NCBI GenBank assembly: GCA_019677205.1 | Contig: JAAMXY010001773.1 | Span: 1-15,817, forward strand | Source of the DNA: Pinguiococcus pyrenoidosus | Taxonomy: Eukaryota; Sar; Pinguiophyceae; Pinguiochrysidales; Pinguiochrysidaceae | DNA length: 15,817 bases | Reading direction: 5' to 3' | Part shown: positions 1 through 7,976 of the stretch, one piece after another | Layout: each line of letters opens with the position of its first letter | How positions within the stretch are numbered: the stretch's first letter is position 1 | Notes under the pieces: model-generated | Told to the model about the DNA's origin: nothing | Seen by the model: the letters and a program-made list of their open reading frames with translations, nothing else | Database searches by the model: none | Program-made: the position numbers and the translations under genes

Positions 1-562
1 CGGATGTAGAAGAGCAAGTGTCTGACCATGGAGAGATGCAAGGCATTGCTTGTGAGGAGGCGTCCCAGCTTGAAGTAGGCCGACCGAGAATTGGGCCGGA
101 TGCAAGCGAAGACACGACTGATCCACGTAGAGAGAGGAGAGATGCGTGTTCCCCTCGTTAGTCAGGGTTTCCCTGGCAAGTTCTCTCGATCACGATCGTC
201 GAGGTTTCCTGTATCAACACCCTTTCTTCATAGGAAAGGTACGTGGCCTTTCGGGAGGCCGGGCAGGATGCTGCAGCAGGTGCGCGGCCACTGCCCACTC
301 GGCTTTGGAGACCGTCCAGTCGTGTCATGGCGGCCGGGGGAGACCAAGGTCACCGTTGTGAGAAGCCTAGAAGGCGGCGCGCGGGATCTGCAAGGCAGCC
401 GTGGCTCGGTGAGACTTGCATGGAAGCGTAGTGGCTCCAGCTGATCGGCCACGCAACGCGAGGAAGTCGCGTCGATCAAGTGGCCTTGGCACCAACAGGA
501 CATAGAACATGCTAGATGAATGAGAGATGGAAGGAGACTACCAAGAAAGGACCAACGAGGGA
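1..562. other. no gene recognised; 3' flank of the Smr gene
   Basis: Open frames of up to about 117 codons occur on both strands, but their translations are Arg/Ser/Pro-rich and show no domain, as expected for out-of-frame reading of GC-rich DNA. A strong splice-donor-like string (AAAGGTACGTGG) lies near 236-247 just after a pyrimidine-rich CATAG, so a small exon of a gene extending off the left edge cannot be excluded. I saw no tRNA or snRNA signature. It probably holds the 3' UTR of the minus-strand gene that ends at 563, plus spacer. Confidence 0.4.
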
Positions 563-2280
563 TCACCAATTTACAGAGGCTAAGCTCACGGAGAAGGCTC
601 CTACGTGGCCGCCGCCATCAGCGACGCTGCTGTATCGCATGCCCCAGTCTTGCAGTATCGTTTCGACGGCGGCCCTAAGTCTTGCTTTGCCTTTTTGCGG
701 ACCGAGCGTGTGGTGGCCGGATCCGGTCAGGATAACCGCGTTCTGCAATCGCTTGTCTCGCAGCTGTGGAAGCAGCTCCTCCAGCATCTATGCGAGACGC
801 AAAGATTTGAAGTCTCGTGAGCGGCGGTTGGGCGAAGCGACTCGTCAGGAAGCTTGACAGTACCTCTTGTGCTTCGTCTTTGTGCAGTCCGTGTAAATCG
901 ATCACCCCTTTGCTTAAGCTCTCATCTGTGTTTCGCTGCTTGAAGATCCGTGTGGCCGCCGCCCTGCAGTGTTCAAGAACAAGCGGTTACGACCAGCTCT
1001 TTGCTTCTCCATCTTGCCAGGGTCCCGTACCTTGATGCCTCTCGCATACGTGCATCCACGCGCCGTCCTTCTGCGCCGTACGCCTTCGCTTCTGCCATGC
1101 GGCCGGACTTGTAGGCCGCGGTCGCTCGTGCGAAGAGCTTGTTTCGTTCTATTGCCAAGGACTTGGCCTCCTCTCTGGACTGAGCATAGGTCTGCGCTAC
1201 CGCCGTCCCCGTCTCGACCCACATATTCTCAATGATCTTGCTGCTCCCTCTGCTCCTCGGGTTCCCGCTGCCACCCGCCGGCAGCCCTTCTCGTGCGGCC
1301 GCTTCCTCCGCCGGCGGACGCTTCGGTGCACTACTACTCTGCAGCGCGTTCAGCCACCCCGTGGCCTTGGCCTCTTCGGCGCTTGCGTCTCGATGGGGCG
1401 GTTGGAACAGCTCGTCGTAGAGGGTCGTCGGCGGCTCCGCCGACGTGGCGGGTTCCGGACTCGGCTCCGTCGCGTCGTCGGAGCTGCTGAGCGGAAGCTC
1501 CAGCGCTGGGTCCGGCACCCCGAAGGCATTGGCCGTTCGCGACAGCTGTCGCGGCGCTCTCCGCGGCTGCTTGGACGGCGACTTCGAGGACGCTCGCGGC
1601 ATGTGCTTCGACTTGGCCGGCGTGCGCGGGCCTCCGAGGTCCGGGAAGTCCTCGTTGGAGTCCAGATTCGGGTTCACCTTGGGCACCGGCACCGCCGGCG
1701 CCGGGGCCGTTTCGGCCTCGTCAGCGTCCGCCAGCAGCGCGTGGCGGAAGATGCAGCTCGAGCCGGCGGTGCACGTGCCCTTGAGCCAATACTTACACAT
1801 GGTCTGGCTGGCGTCGTGGCTGAAGTAGCAGTCCAGGCGGCGGCACTGGCCCATGAGGTAGAACTTGCACACCGCCGGGCCCGGCGGCGGCTCGTAGAGC
1901 ACGCGCCGCAGCAAGCTCTCCGCCGCATCGGTGTCCCAGTTGCTCCGCTCCAGCGCCTCCGCAGCGGCGTCCTGGCCCACCATCCCCTCGAAGGTCACCA
2001 GCAGATATGTCAAGGCCTCCGCGGCCAACATGGCCTCATGCTGCTCTCTCGCGGTCTCCTCGTCGTCGTACACGGGACTCAGGCTCGGCTCGGAGAAGCC
2101 GGTGGCAGCGCCGAAAAACGGAGCGGCCGGCGCAGCTGGCGCCTGAGGGTTAAACTCCGCGGCCGAAGCGGACAGAGCGCCGACGTCGTCGAGCTCGTCC
2201 TGCAGATCCAGAGAGCCCAGCAGCGCCTCCGCCATCGCGAAGGCGATGCCTTCTCCGGAGTCTCCGCGCGGCGCCTGCAT
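563..2280 (-). CDS. PAM2-CUE-CCCH zinc finger-DUF1771-Smr domain protein (probable mRNA quality-control nuclease)
   Basis: Three exons: 2280-1031, 963-864 and 787-563, giving 524 residues. Introns are 1030-964 (AAG|GTACGG...TGCAG) and 863-788 (GAG|GTACTG...CATAG). Seen in order: a PAM2-like motif (about 36-48, LSASAAEFNPQAP), the peptide type that binds the MLLE domain of poly(A)-binding protein; a CUE/UBA-like helical region (about 90-130); two CCCH fingers (C138/C146/C151/H155 and C162/C170/C176/H180); a disordered Ser/Pro/Ala linker with a DFPDL motif; DUF1771 (about 360-427); and an Smr domain with DLHGL (439-443) and TGSGHHT (471-477). Known: CUE-Smr proteins such as yeast Cue2 and worm NONU-1 cut mRNA at collided ribosomes, and plant CID5-7 proteins combine PAM2, CUE and Smr. 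Inference: a cytoplasmic no-go-decay nuclease tethered to mRNA. The DxH and TGxGxH residues are intact. An internal ATG at codon 16 is an alternative start. Divergently transcribed from the HMG-box gene. Domain calls are firm; substrate is inferred. Confidence 0.85.
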
Positions 2281-2548
2281 GTGCCGAGATCCGCCGCTGA
2301 TGGCGCGCTGTGATCACTCTTTGGCGGCCTTCATGGCGGGCTTTCGAAGAACTTCGGAACGCGTCCTACGGCGACGCCTTGCTACACGCCTTTCTCGCGG
2401 AATTCGCGCACCCCGCAAGATGTAGAAAACGGATCACCGTCCAAACAGCCCAAAGGCGCGGACCGGCGCTGCTCAACGCGCTTCCGGCGGCGGCGGCGAA
2501 GCGGAGGGAAAAGGCCTCAAAAGAAGAGTTGGAAGGTGCGCCAACCGG

Positions 2549-2566
2549 CGCCGGAGCGCTCCGGCG
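2549..2566. repeat. 18-bp perfect palindrome
   Basis: CGCCGGAGCGCTCCGGCG is identical to its own reverse complement, and its right arm overlaps a CTCCGGCGG motif that recurs at 2841 and 2863. Position in a divergent promoter suggests a dimeric protein-binding site, but high local GC raises the chance of coincidence. Confidence 0.6.
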
Positions 2567-2838
2567 GAGGTGGGGGACAGTGCATCGTGTTTTATGGTAA
2601 TATAGGGAGGATGAAAGCGCTTGCCGAATCGCGTCGAGTGCTGAGGAGATGCGCCGAGCGGGATTGGGCCAAAGCCCCAAATCTGAGTCTGTTGCGGGGC
2701 TGTTGCGCGGGAAACGGTCGGGTACGGTCAAGATTTCAATCTCACCAGTTTGCCGCGTTAAGATACCGTAGAAGCTCGACAGTTGCTCCGCGACCAGGAG
2801 GCGCGGCTTCGCCGTCAATTCGAACCGTAGTTAAGTTT

Positions 2839-2873
2839 AACTCCGGCGGTCTTGTGCCCCAACTCCGGCGGTC
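2839..2873. repeat. two 13-bp direct repeats flanked by a 7-bp inverted repeat
   Basis: AACTCCGGCGGTC occurs at 2839-2851 and again at 2861-2873, a 22-bp period of about two helical turns. CGAACCG (2821-2827) and CGGTTCG (2874-2880) bracket the pair as an inverted repeat. It lies about 210-260 bp upstream of the HMG-box start codon and looks like a compact cis-element; function is inferred only. Confidence 0.55.
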
Positions 2874-3031
2874 CGGTTCGCGCCTTGGGCAATTCAAGTC
2901 GCCGCTCCCGGCTGCTCCGTCCGCTGGACAGAGACAGCTGCGGCGTCCGGCGCGCAAGTGCCTCCGTGTCGCGTCCGCCGGCCTCTCTCACCCTTAGTGG
3001 TTGTCCCTCGCGGCGGAAAGACGGCTCTTGT

Positions 3032-3048
3032 GGTGCCTTTGAGGCACC
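3032..3048. repeat. 7-bp inverted repeat just upstream of the HMG-box ATG
   Basis: GGTGCCTTTGAGGCACC has perfect 7-bp arms around TTG and sits 35-51 nt before the start codon at 3083. It could be a 5' UTR hairpin or a palindromic transcription-factor site. Confidence 0.55.
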
Positions 3049-3082
3049 GGGCGCAAAGCTGGAGGACTTTAAATCCTGGACC

Positions 3083-3871
3083 ATGCAGAACATCATGCCG
3101 GAGGACCTGCTCCACGCGGGCGTGGTCGGCGTGGACGAGCACATGAACGCGGGGGCCGCGCCGCCCTCGCCTCTGGAACTCTTGGCAAAGGTATTCCCGG
3201 CGCCGCGCGTGTGCACTGCTGCCAACACCTCACGTTTGTTTCTTCGCTCGGGGGCGCTCTCCAAGGTGTTCGCACAACAAGGCGAGTTCTTGATAAAACA
3301 GGCGCAGCTGCTCACGCAGATCGCAGAGGGGGGCTCCTCGCTGCTCGTGGCGGCGGACAATCTCAATGGCGTGGATGTGCAGAAGATCAGCGAGGCGGTC
3401 GAGTCCGCCTATCCCAAGCCCGAGGACATGAAGCCCAAGAAGCGGAGGAAACGGGATCCAAACGCGCCCAAGAGACCCGGCTCGGCCTACACGTTCTTCA
3501 TGCAGGAGCAGCTGGCAAAACTCAAGGTGAGCTGTTTTCTTTTTATTTTCTTTTGTTTTATTTAGTTTTTCTGCGGAGGGGAGGGGGTCTTCTAGGGAGG
3601 GAGAAGTTGCAAAGAACCCGTCTCATGATGCACGCCCTCGTTCCAGGCGGAGCACTCGGACTTGAGCCAGAAGGAGGTGATGGCCATGGCGGCGTCCAAG
3701 TGGCGGGATCTTCCGGATAACAAGAAGCACCGGTTTGAGGGCATGGCCGCGGCCGCGAAGGCAACGTTTGACACAGAGATGGCGGCATATCACGCAACGT
3801 TGGCAAGCAACGCGGAAGACGGAGACGCCAAGAAGAGAAAGATCCCAGACGAGAGCAAAGTTACAATCTAA
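3083..3871 (+). CDS. small HMG-box (HMGB-type) DNA-binding protein
   Basis: Preferred model has three exons: 3083-3190, 3266-3526 and 3647-3871, 197 residues. The intron 3527-3646 (AAG|GTGAGC...TTCCAG) is certain because it joins the two halves of the HMG box. Intron 3191-3265 (AAG|GTATTC...TCCAAG) is 75 nt, stop-free and in frame, so retaining it gives 222 residues. The N-terminal about 90 residues are acidic to hydrophobic, with a helical stretch and no named domain. A basic patch PKKRRKR (about 93-99) precedes the HMG box (about 100-168): DPNAPKRPGSAY opens helix 1 and SKWRDLP marks the conserved Trp region. A second basic cluster (KKRK) lies near the C terminus. Known: single HMGB boxes bind and bend DNA in chromatin. 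The ATG at 3083 (ACC ATG C) is the first in-frame ATG; the longer upstream open frame has no ATG. Nuclear location is inferred from the basic clusters. Target genes are unknown. Confidence 0.85.
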
Positions 3872-4322
3872 TCTCTTCCTTGGATGCACGGTATAAATTC
3901 TTGGCCGGGGCGCAGCTTGAGTGGACCTTCCTTCAACTGCATCCTTGGAGCATAAGAGCGACGCAGGAGAATGCCACGGGGCTGGGCTGGAGCTTTTTGC
4001 TAGCGTGTCAGCATTTCACGGATTCCTCCCGCACTGGCGTTCACCAGCTTCCTCACCGCATGCCAGCCACATCGCCTCTGCGTCGGTGGCATGGGAGATG
4101 GCGAATGACGCAAAGCGCGTCTCTGGCAAGGAGATCTGGAAGCGGGAGAAGAGGAGAAAGGGTTCGGACAGGTTGCCAAGGTGCGGGTTTCGTCGAAGCG
4201 CGAGCAGGAGAGGGCGGCGCCCCCAACCCGACAACTGCTGAAGCTTCTGATTAAATCCATCACACTTATCATCAAATCATCGCAGAGCGCTGCTGCTTCG
4301 GCGAGCGCAACTTGCGCGGACG
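3872..4322. other. convergent intergenic region, no gene recognised
   Basis: It lies between the stop codons of the HMG-box gene and the minus-strand PX gene, so it should contain both 3' UTRs. Plus-strand frames of about 105-125 codons are present but have no domain or coding character. I saw no AATAAA; AT-rich strings around 4250-4280 (ATTAAATCC, ATCAAATCATC) may belong to 3'-end signals of either transcript. Confidence 0.45.
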
Positions 4323-6118
4323 CTACATGTCCGACGAGACCGGTCCCTCGAGGTTTTGATACGGCCCGGGGGACTGATCCTCACTCACTACCTTGTTCTT
4401 GGTCCACCATGCTACGAATTCCAGGACGTCTACGGAGTCTCGCTCTTCATCTCGGCCGAGGTCCGTCAGGATCGTCTCGATCTCTGCGTCACTGAGCTCA
4501 CCGCCAAGAATCCGCGACGCCTCTCGGATGTCTCCTACGCCGAGCGCTCCTTTGCCGTCGTCGTCGAGGTAGGCAAAGAGCTTCCGCTCGTTCCTCTCTT
4601 CATACCATACGAAGAAGTCTTCGTAGCCAAACGCCCGCTCTGCGTCCTCCTTTCCCGGCGTCGAGGATGAGAATGACCCCGCCTCCCAGAGCTGCATGGA
4701 CGGAGCGTCGCTGCGGGGACTGGACGCGGGCGTCATTCCCATCAGGGCCATGGCGCTCGTGATCCCTTCCGGCGTGAGAGAATCGCTGACGGTGTAGCCG
4801 CCATCCGCCCCCAACCGGTGGAACACCTTGAGCAGCTGATCCTCTTCCGAAACCTGCTCCTCGTTGATCCAGTCGTCCGGTGGGACCCAGAACGGCTCCC
4901 CGTGCGGCAGTCCTTGCAGCTCCGCATCCAGGAGTCCGTCGTCCTCCAGCGCCTGGATCTCCGCGTATCCGCCAACATCCTTGCCGTTCACCACCAGCCT
5001 GGGGATCGGGGCCTGTTGGTTGGAGAGAACGAAGCCAGCTCGTCAGCGCTCGGACTGCTCCCGTGACGACTTGCACAAAGCCACGTCTGAGATGCTCGGA
5101 TCGCTACCTGAAGCATGCCCTTGCCTTCGAAGGACTGCACCGCCATGCCGCAGGTACTCGTGATGGCGTCGTTCATCTCTTTTCGGCGCCAGATCGTGAT
5201 GTCCAAATACACAATCTCGTATCTCACATTCTTCGTGGCAAGGATGTGCTTGATCCGCCTCTCCTCGGCCTCCGCGCAGACGCTCGCGTTCGTGCTGGAC
5301 GTGAACAGGACGGCGGGCTCCTGGCAGCGCTTGGTGCGCGATCTCCGCGCCGCCGGACTGATGAGATGATACGCCAGGCTGGTGCGTCGCGGAGGCGTCC
5401 GATACTTCTCCTCGTCCTTGACTTTTGCCCTACTCTCCGCCTCGTCCACTTCGTCGTCTCCCAGCGCATGGTCGCAGACCATGCCAATGGCTTTGAATTC
5501 ATCCCACGAGATCTTCCCGCTGCCGGACATGTCCATCTCCTGCATGGCCATGTCGAGCACGGCGCTGGAGATCCGGACGCCCAGCATGCCCACGGCCTCC
5601 TTGACCTGATTCCGGTTGAGCTGGCCGTCGTCCGCCCCCTTGCCGTCCAGCACGTCGAAGATCATCCTGAGGTTTCGCGCGGCCGCCGGATTGAGGGCGA
5701 AATCGGTGATGTCCAGGAACTCCCGCACCGCCTCGCACTCCAGCGCCCCGGGGACTGCCAGCACGCCCCGCAAGAAGCGCTCCAGCTGCACCGCGCGGTC
5801 CTCGAGAAACTCCGGCTCAAACTTTGACGCCTGAAAAAGGAAGAACCGCTTCGGGGGCAACGTCGGCCAGGCTTTGTGCGGCGCTTCTCTCCGCAGCGCG
5901 ATGTAAAACGCGTTGAAGTCCTGAAATCGTCTTCGCTGCTTCCAGCGCCGCGCTGGTGCGGTGAGAAGCACGACATAGCGCGCGTAAGTGCGGCGCACCA
6001 CTTCAAACCCCAGAATCTCCGCCTCCACGCGACACCGCGAGTCTTCCGAAGCCTCCGACGCCACCGACAGAGTCGGACTGGACAGGCCGGCTGCGGCGAT
6101 GGCCGTCTCCGTGGCCAT
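4323..6118 (-). CDS. PX domain / EF-hand / SH3BGR-glutaredoxin-like / EF-hand multidomain protein
   Basis: Two exons, 6118-5108 and 5012-4323, 566 residues. Intron 5107-5013 (CAG|GTAGCG...CCAACAG, 95 nt) falls in phase 0 inside the thioredoxin-like fold. Residues about 31-137 form a PX domain: the phosphoinositide-binding RRRFQDF motif (62-68) and the Pro loop WPTLPPKR (84-91). A degenerate EF-hand (about 151-179) is followed by a canonical loop D196-E207 (DMSGSGKISWDE). Residues about 268-370 match the SH3BGR/glutaredoxin-like fold: VLFTSS strand, YEIVYLDI, then cis-Pro PIPRLVVNGKDVGGY. No CxxC is present at the expected site, as in SH3BGR proteins, so disulfide chemistry is unlikely. The C terminus has a further EF-hand pair around 487-530 (DDDGKGALGVGD, ending in Asp rather than Glu). 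Inference: a calcium-responsive adaptor on phosphoinositide membranes. The start has a good context (GCC ATG G). Family assignments are firm; the combined function is not known to me. Confidence 0.85.
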
Positions 6119-6724
6119 GGCGACGCCACTACGCGCTTTGTTCCGTTGCGTCGGCCTGATATTCGCCGTCGGATCTGCAGAGAAGTCTGAAGCGGTGCCA
6201 GGTGCGGAAGAAGTGAGGCAAAGGAAGGTTCACCCTGGGTTTGGAACTGGTATGACGTCGGAGCATAAGGGTAGACCCGCGGGACTTGAGATGTTTGAGA
6301 TTCGACTCGGGCTGGAGTTGAGCTTTTATGGAATGGGTGTATTAAATCAAACGACTGGGGACAAGATATTGAGTATTTTATATCATAAAAATTTAATATG
6401 GTCATCAATTTCATATTTATTGAAATTGGATATATTAGAAGTGACCTGAATCCCCGCCGAAATCTGGCCGTTAATTTCGAATTCCTTGAAGCGACTTTCC
6501 TTTTCTAATTTTGAATATTTCCTTCAGTAATACGAAAACTGACCATCTTGATCACAGAATCATGATATTACAGATCGAAGTCAACGTCAAACACCCCATT
6601 AACGGACGGATCAGCTGAGCTTCTGCGCCAGCTCCGCCGCCTTCCGCGTCGTCTCACAAGAGCCACGCTGTGTCATACTTCTTCACGTGCTGCTTGTGGT
6701 ATCAGCACAAGGGACCATCGCCTG
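6119..6724. other. intergenic spacer with an AT-rich island
   Basis: This is the upstream region of the PX gene and 3' flank of the next minus-strand gene. From about 6330 to 6600 the base composition shifts abruptly to AT-rich against the GC-rich surroundings, with runs such as TATCATAAAAATTTAATATG. No long open frame is present in the island. The part at 6611-6667 might hold a terminal exon of the neighbouring gene (see that entry). The island may be promoter, origin-like or matrix-attachment DNA; nothing in the sequence decides. Confidence 0.5.
6406..6428. repeat. perfect 8-bp hairpin in the AT-rich island
   Basis: CAATTTCA (6406-6413) and TGAAATTG (6421-6428) are exact reverse complements around a 7-nt TATTTAT loop; the flanks AATATGGTCAT and GATATATT extend the pairing imperfectly. 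It is too AT-rich and lacks a T tract in the right place to be called a terminator; it may be a cruciform or protein-binding site. Confidence 0.6.
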
Positions 6725-7555
6725 TCAGCTCGCTGGCCCAGCTTCTCTTGCCGCGACATTCTCCTCGCTTGCCCGCTCGCCATCTTCGTGTGCATGCGTC
6801 ATGCCAGCCACGGAGAAGCATGGCTCCGGAATCGGCGGCAGCGGATACATCTGCTGCACGGCTTCTTCGTTGCGGATGCGGAAGCCCAGCGCCCGTCGAT
6901 GGACAGCCAGGACATTTCTTCGCCTTCCCGCCGCAACGCGCACCATCTTGAAGCTATTCAGCCGCTCTTGCCACTCGGCGAGCGTGCTGGAGCTTTGCAG
7001 CTCGTGCATCGCGATGTCCAGCATCGCGAACACCTGGTCAGTTTTGTACACGGTGCGCCGGAGGGCCTCAGCCATCTCTTCCATCATCTCGTCCTCCAGC
7101 TTCGACACGTGCGCCTTGAGGTCGAAGCGCCCCGAACTGCGCATCTTGCTGACGTACTTGGAGTCCACTCCGCGGTAGTCCTCGTCCTTCACCTTCAGCG
7201 CAATGCGTCTGCGGAAGAAGAGCGGCAGAACGAGAGGAAAAAAAGTACAACCGCAAAAGCGAATTGTCAGAAGCCTCAATGCCGCATCCTGCAACATGCA
7301 CAAGGGAGCAGAGAAGACATACTTCCACGCAGCATCGGCCTCGGGGTCGTCGTCAAACTCGGCCGATTTCATCTTAAGCTTGACTGTTCTTGTCCGCTTC
7401 GCCGCCGCGAGCGCGCTGCGATGCGCCATGAGATCCGAGCCGAAGCCCAGCATTCGCCGAGCTGGAGCTGGAGCTGGAGCTGAAGCAGCCCTTTGCAAGC
7501 GACTCAGGGCGGACTTCCAAGCCATGTTGTCGCCCAACCGAGCAAAAATCATCAT
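6725..7555 (-). CDS. unrecognised protein with a mitochondrial-type N terminus
   Basis: Two exons, 7555-7323 and 7208-6725, 238 residues. Intron 7322-7209 has a textbook donor (GTATGT) and a long pyrimidine tract ending CCGCAG; it is 114 nt, in frame and stop-free. Two start options exist: ATG at 7555, or the ATG at codon 11 (CAAC ATG G), which has the better context. The first about 40 residues are rich in Arg, Ser and Ala with few acids (MAWKSALSRLQRAAS...), like a mitochondrial presequence. The middle is charged and helical (SKLEDEMMEEMAEAL), followed by ALGFRIRNEEAVQQMYPLPP, which looks like a conserved block. I do not recognise the family. The last about 28 residues look less coding-like. 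An alternative ends through a donor at 6811 (TCC|GTGGCT) into a short exon at 6652-6611 or 6667-6611 ending KAAELAQKLS, which resembles a real helical C terminus. Divergent from the long gene that starts at 7977. Confidence 0.65.
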   Translation of the reverse strand: MMIFARLGDNMAWKSALSRLQRAASAPAPAPARRMLGFGSDLMAHRSALAAAKRTRTVKLKMKSAEFDDDPEADAAWKYVFSAPLCMLQDAALRLLTIRFCGCTFFPLVLPLFFRRRIALKVKDEDYRGVDSKYVSKMRSSGRFDLKAHVSKLEDEMMEEMAEALRRTVYKTDQVFAMLDIAMHELQSSSTLAEWQERLNSFKMVRVAAGRRRNVLAVHRRALGFRIRNEEAVQQMYPLPPIPEPCFSVAGMTHAHEDGERASEENVAAREAGPAS

Positions 7556-7976
7556 GAAAACACAGGCAGATGAGAAATCTGCGGAAACTCCGCGGATCTA
7601 AAGACACATCCAGCAGCCTTCGCGGTTAGACAAGAGCTGCCCGCTCCACCAAGCCACTTGGCCTCACAAGGCGCCTTCAGAAAAGTGGCGCTCGGAGGGC
7701 TGCGAGAGCAGCTGTGGCCTCTCCAACGGAGCCAAATCAGCCACATCCGTCGGCTATCGCTTTTGAGTAGAACCTCGTGGGATTTTCGATCATTATCGAT
7801 GCTGTTCTCTTTTCACTTTCGCGCAGAGAAAGGCTTTCAAACGGGCCGATTTCCCGCGCATTTGAGCTGAGCTTTGGCAGAACAGGCGCCACTCGGTGAT
7901 TTAGACTTTGCGCAAGTGACCGTTTACTCCCGTTTTTTCTTCCAAAAATTAAGGAATTGCGCAACCACTGGCCGCC
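7556..7976. promoter_or_regulatory. divergent promoter region
   Basis: About 420 bp separate the start codons of two divergent genes. It holds an E2F-type site TTTCCCGC at 7850-7857, 120 bp before the ATG at 7977, and a short inverted repeat TCGAT-CATT-ATCGA at 7786-7799. The long plus-strand open frame runs back to 7874 but contains no ATG there, so most of it should be 5' UTR or promoter. Confidence 0.5.
7850..7857 (+). promoter_or_regulatory. E2F-type binding site (TTTCCCGC)
   Basis: The string fits the E2F/DP consensus TTTSSCGS and lies in a divergent promoter 120 bp upstream of a well-placed ATG. Two further fits occur in the other divergent promoter (2320-2327 and 2707-2714). Binding is inferred from sequence only; such strings arise by chance more often in GC-rich DNA. 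Confidence 0.35.

Larger units (their letters stand above)
2281..3082. promoter_or_regulatory. divergent promoter region between the Smr and HMG-box genes
   Basis: About 800 bp separate the two divergent start codons. It holds two E2F-type strings (TTTGGCGG at 2320-2327 and GCGGGAAA at 2707-2714), three copies of CTCCGGCGG (2559-2567, 2841-2849, 2863-2871), an 18-bp perfect palindrome (2549-2566), a TTTATGGTAATATA stretch near 2590 and a short inverted repeat at 3032-3048. Open frames here, such as one with an ATG at 2611 and a minus-strand frame 2366-2818, show no domain. A non-coding first exon of the HMG gene could lie here. Confidence 0.55.

Noticed and set aside
1393-2313. 306-codon plus-strand open frame opposite the Smr gene
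   Set aside because: Nearly all Arg, Gly and Leu; mirror of the GC-rich minus-strand exon that carries the zinc fingers.
2800-2840. tRNA T-arm-like GGTTCGAATT on the minus strand
   Set aside because: The bases around the loop do not pair and no anticodon, D arm or acceptor stem can be formed nearby.
4880-5827. 315-codon plus-strand open frame opposite the PX/EF-hand gene
   Set aside because: Antisense shadow of a well-supported multidomain gene, with low-complexity Arg/His/Pro composition.
7874-7976. 5' extension of the long plus-strand open frame as coding sequence
   Set aside because: It contains no ATG; the GCCGCC-ATG at 7977 with the spliced junction 8026/8146 gives a better start.
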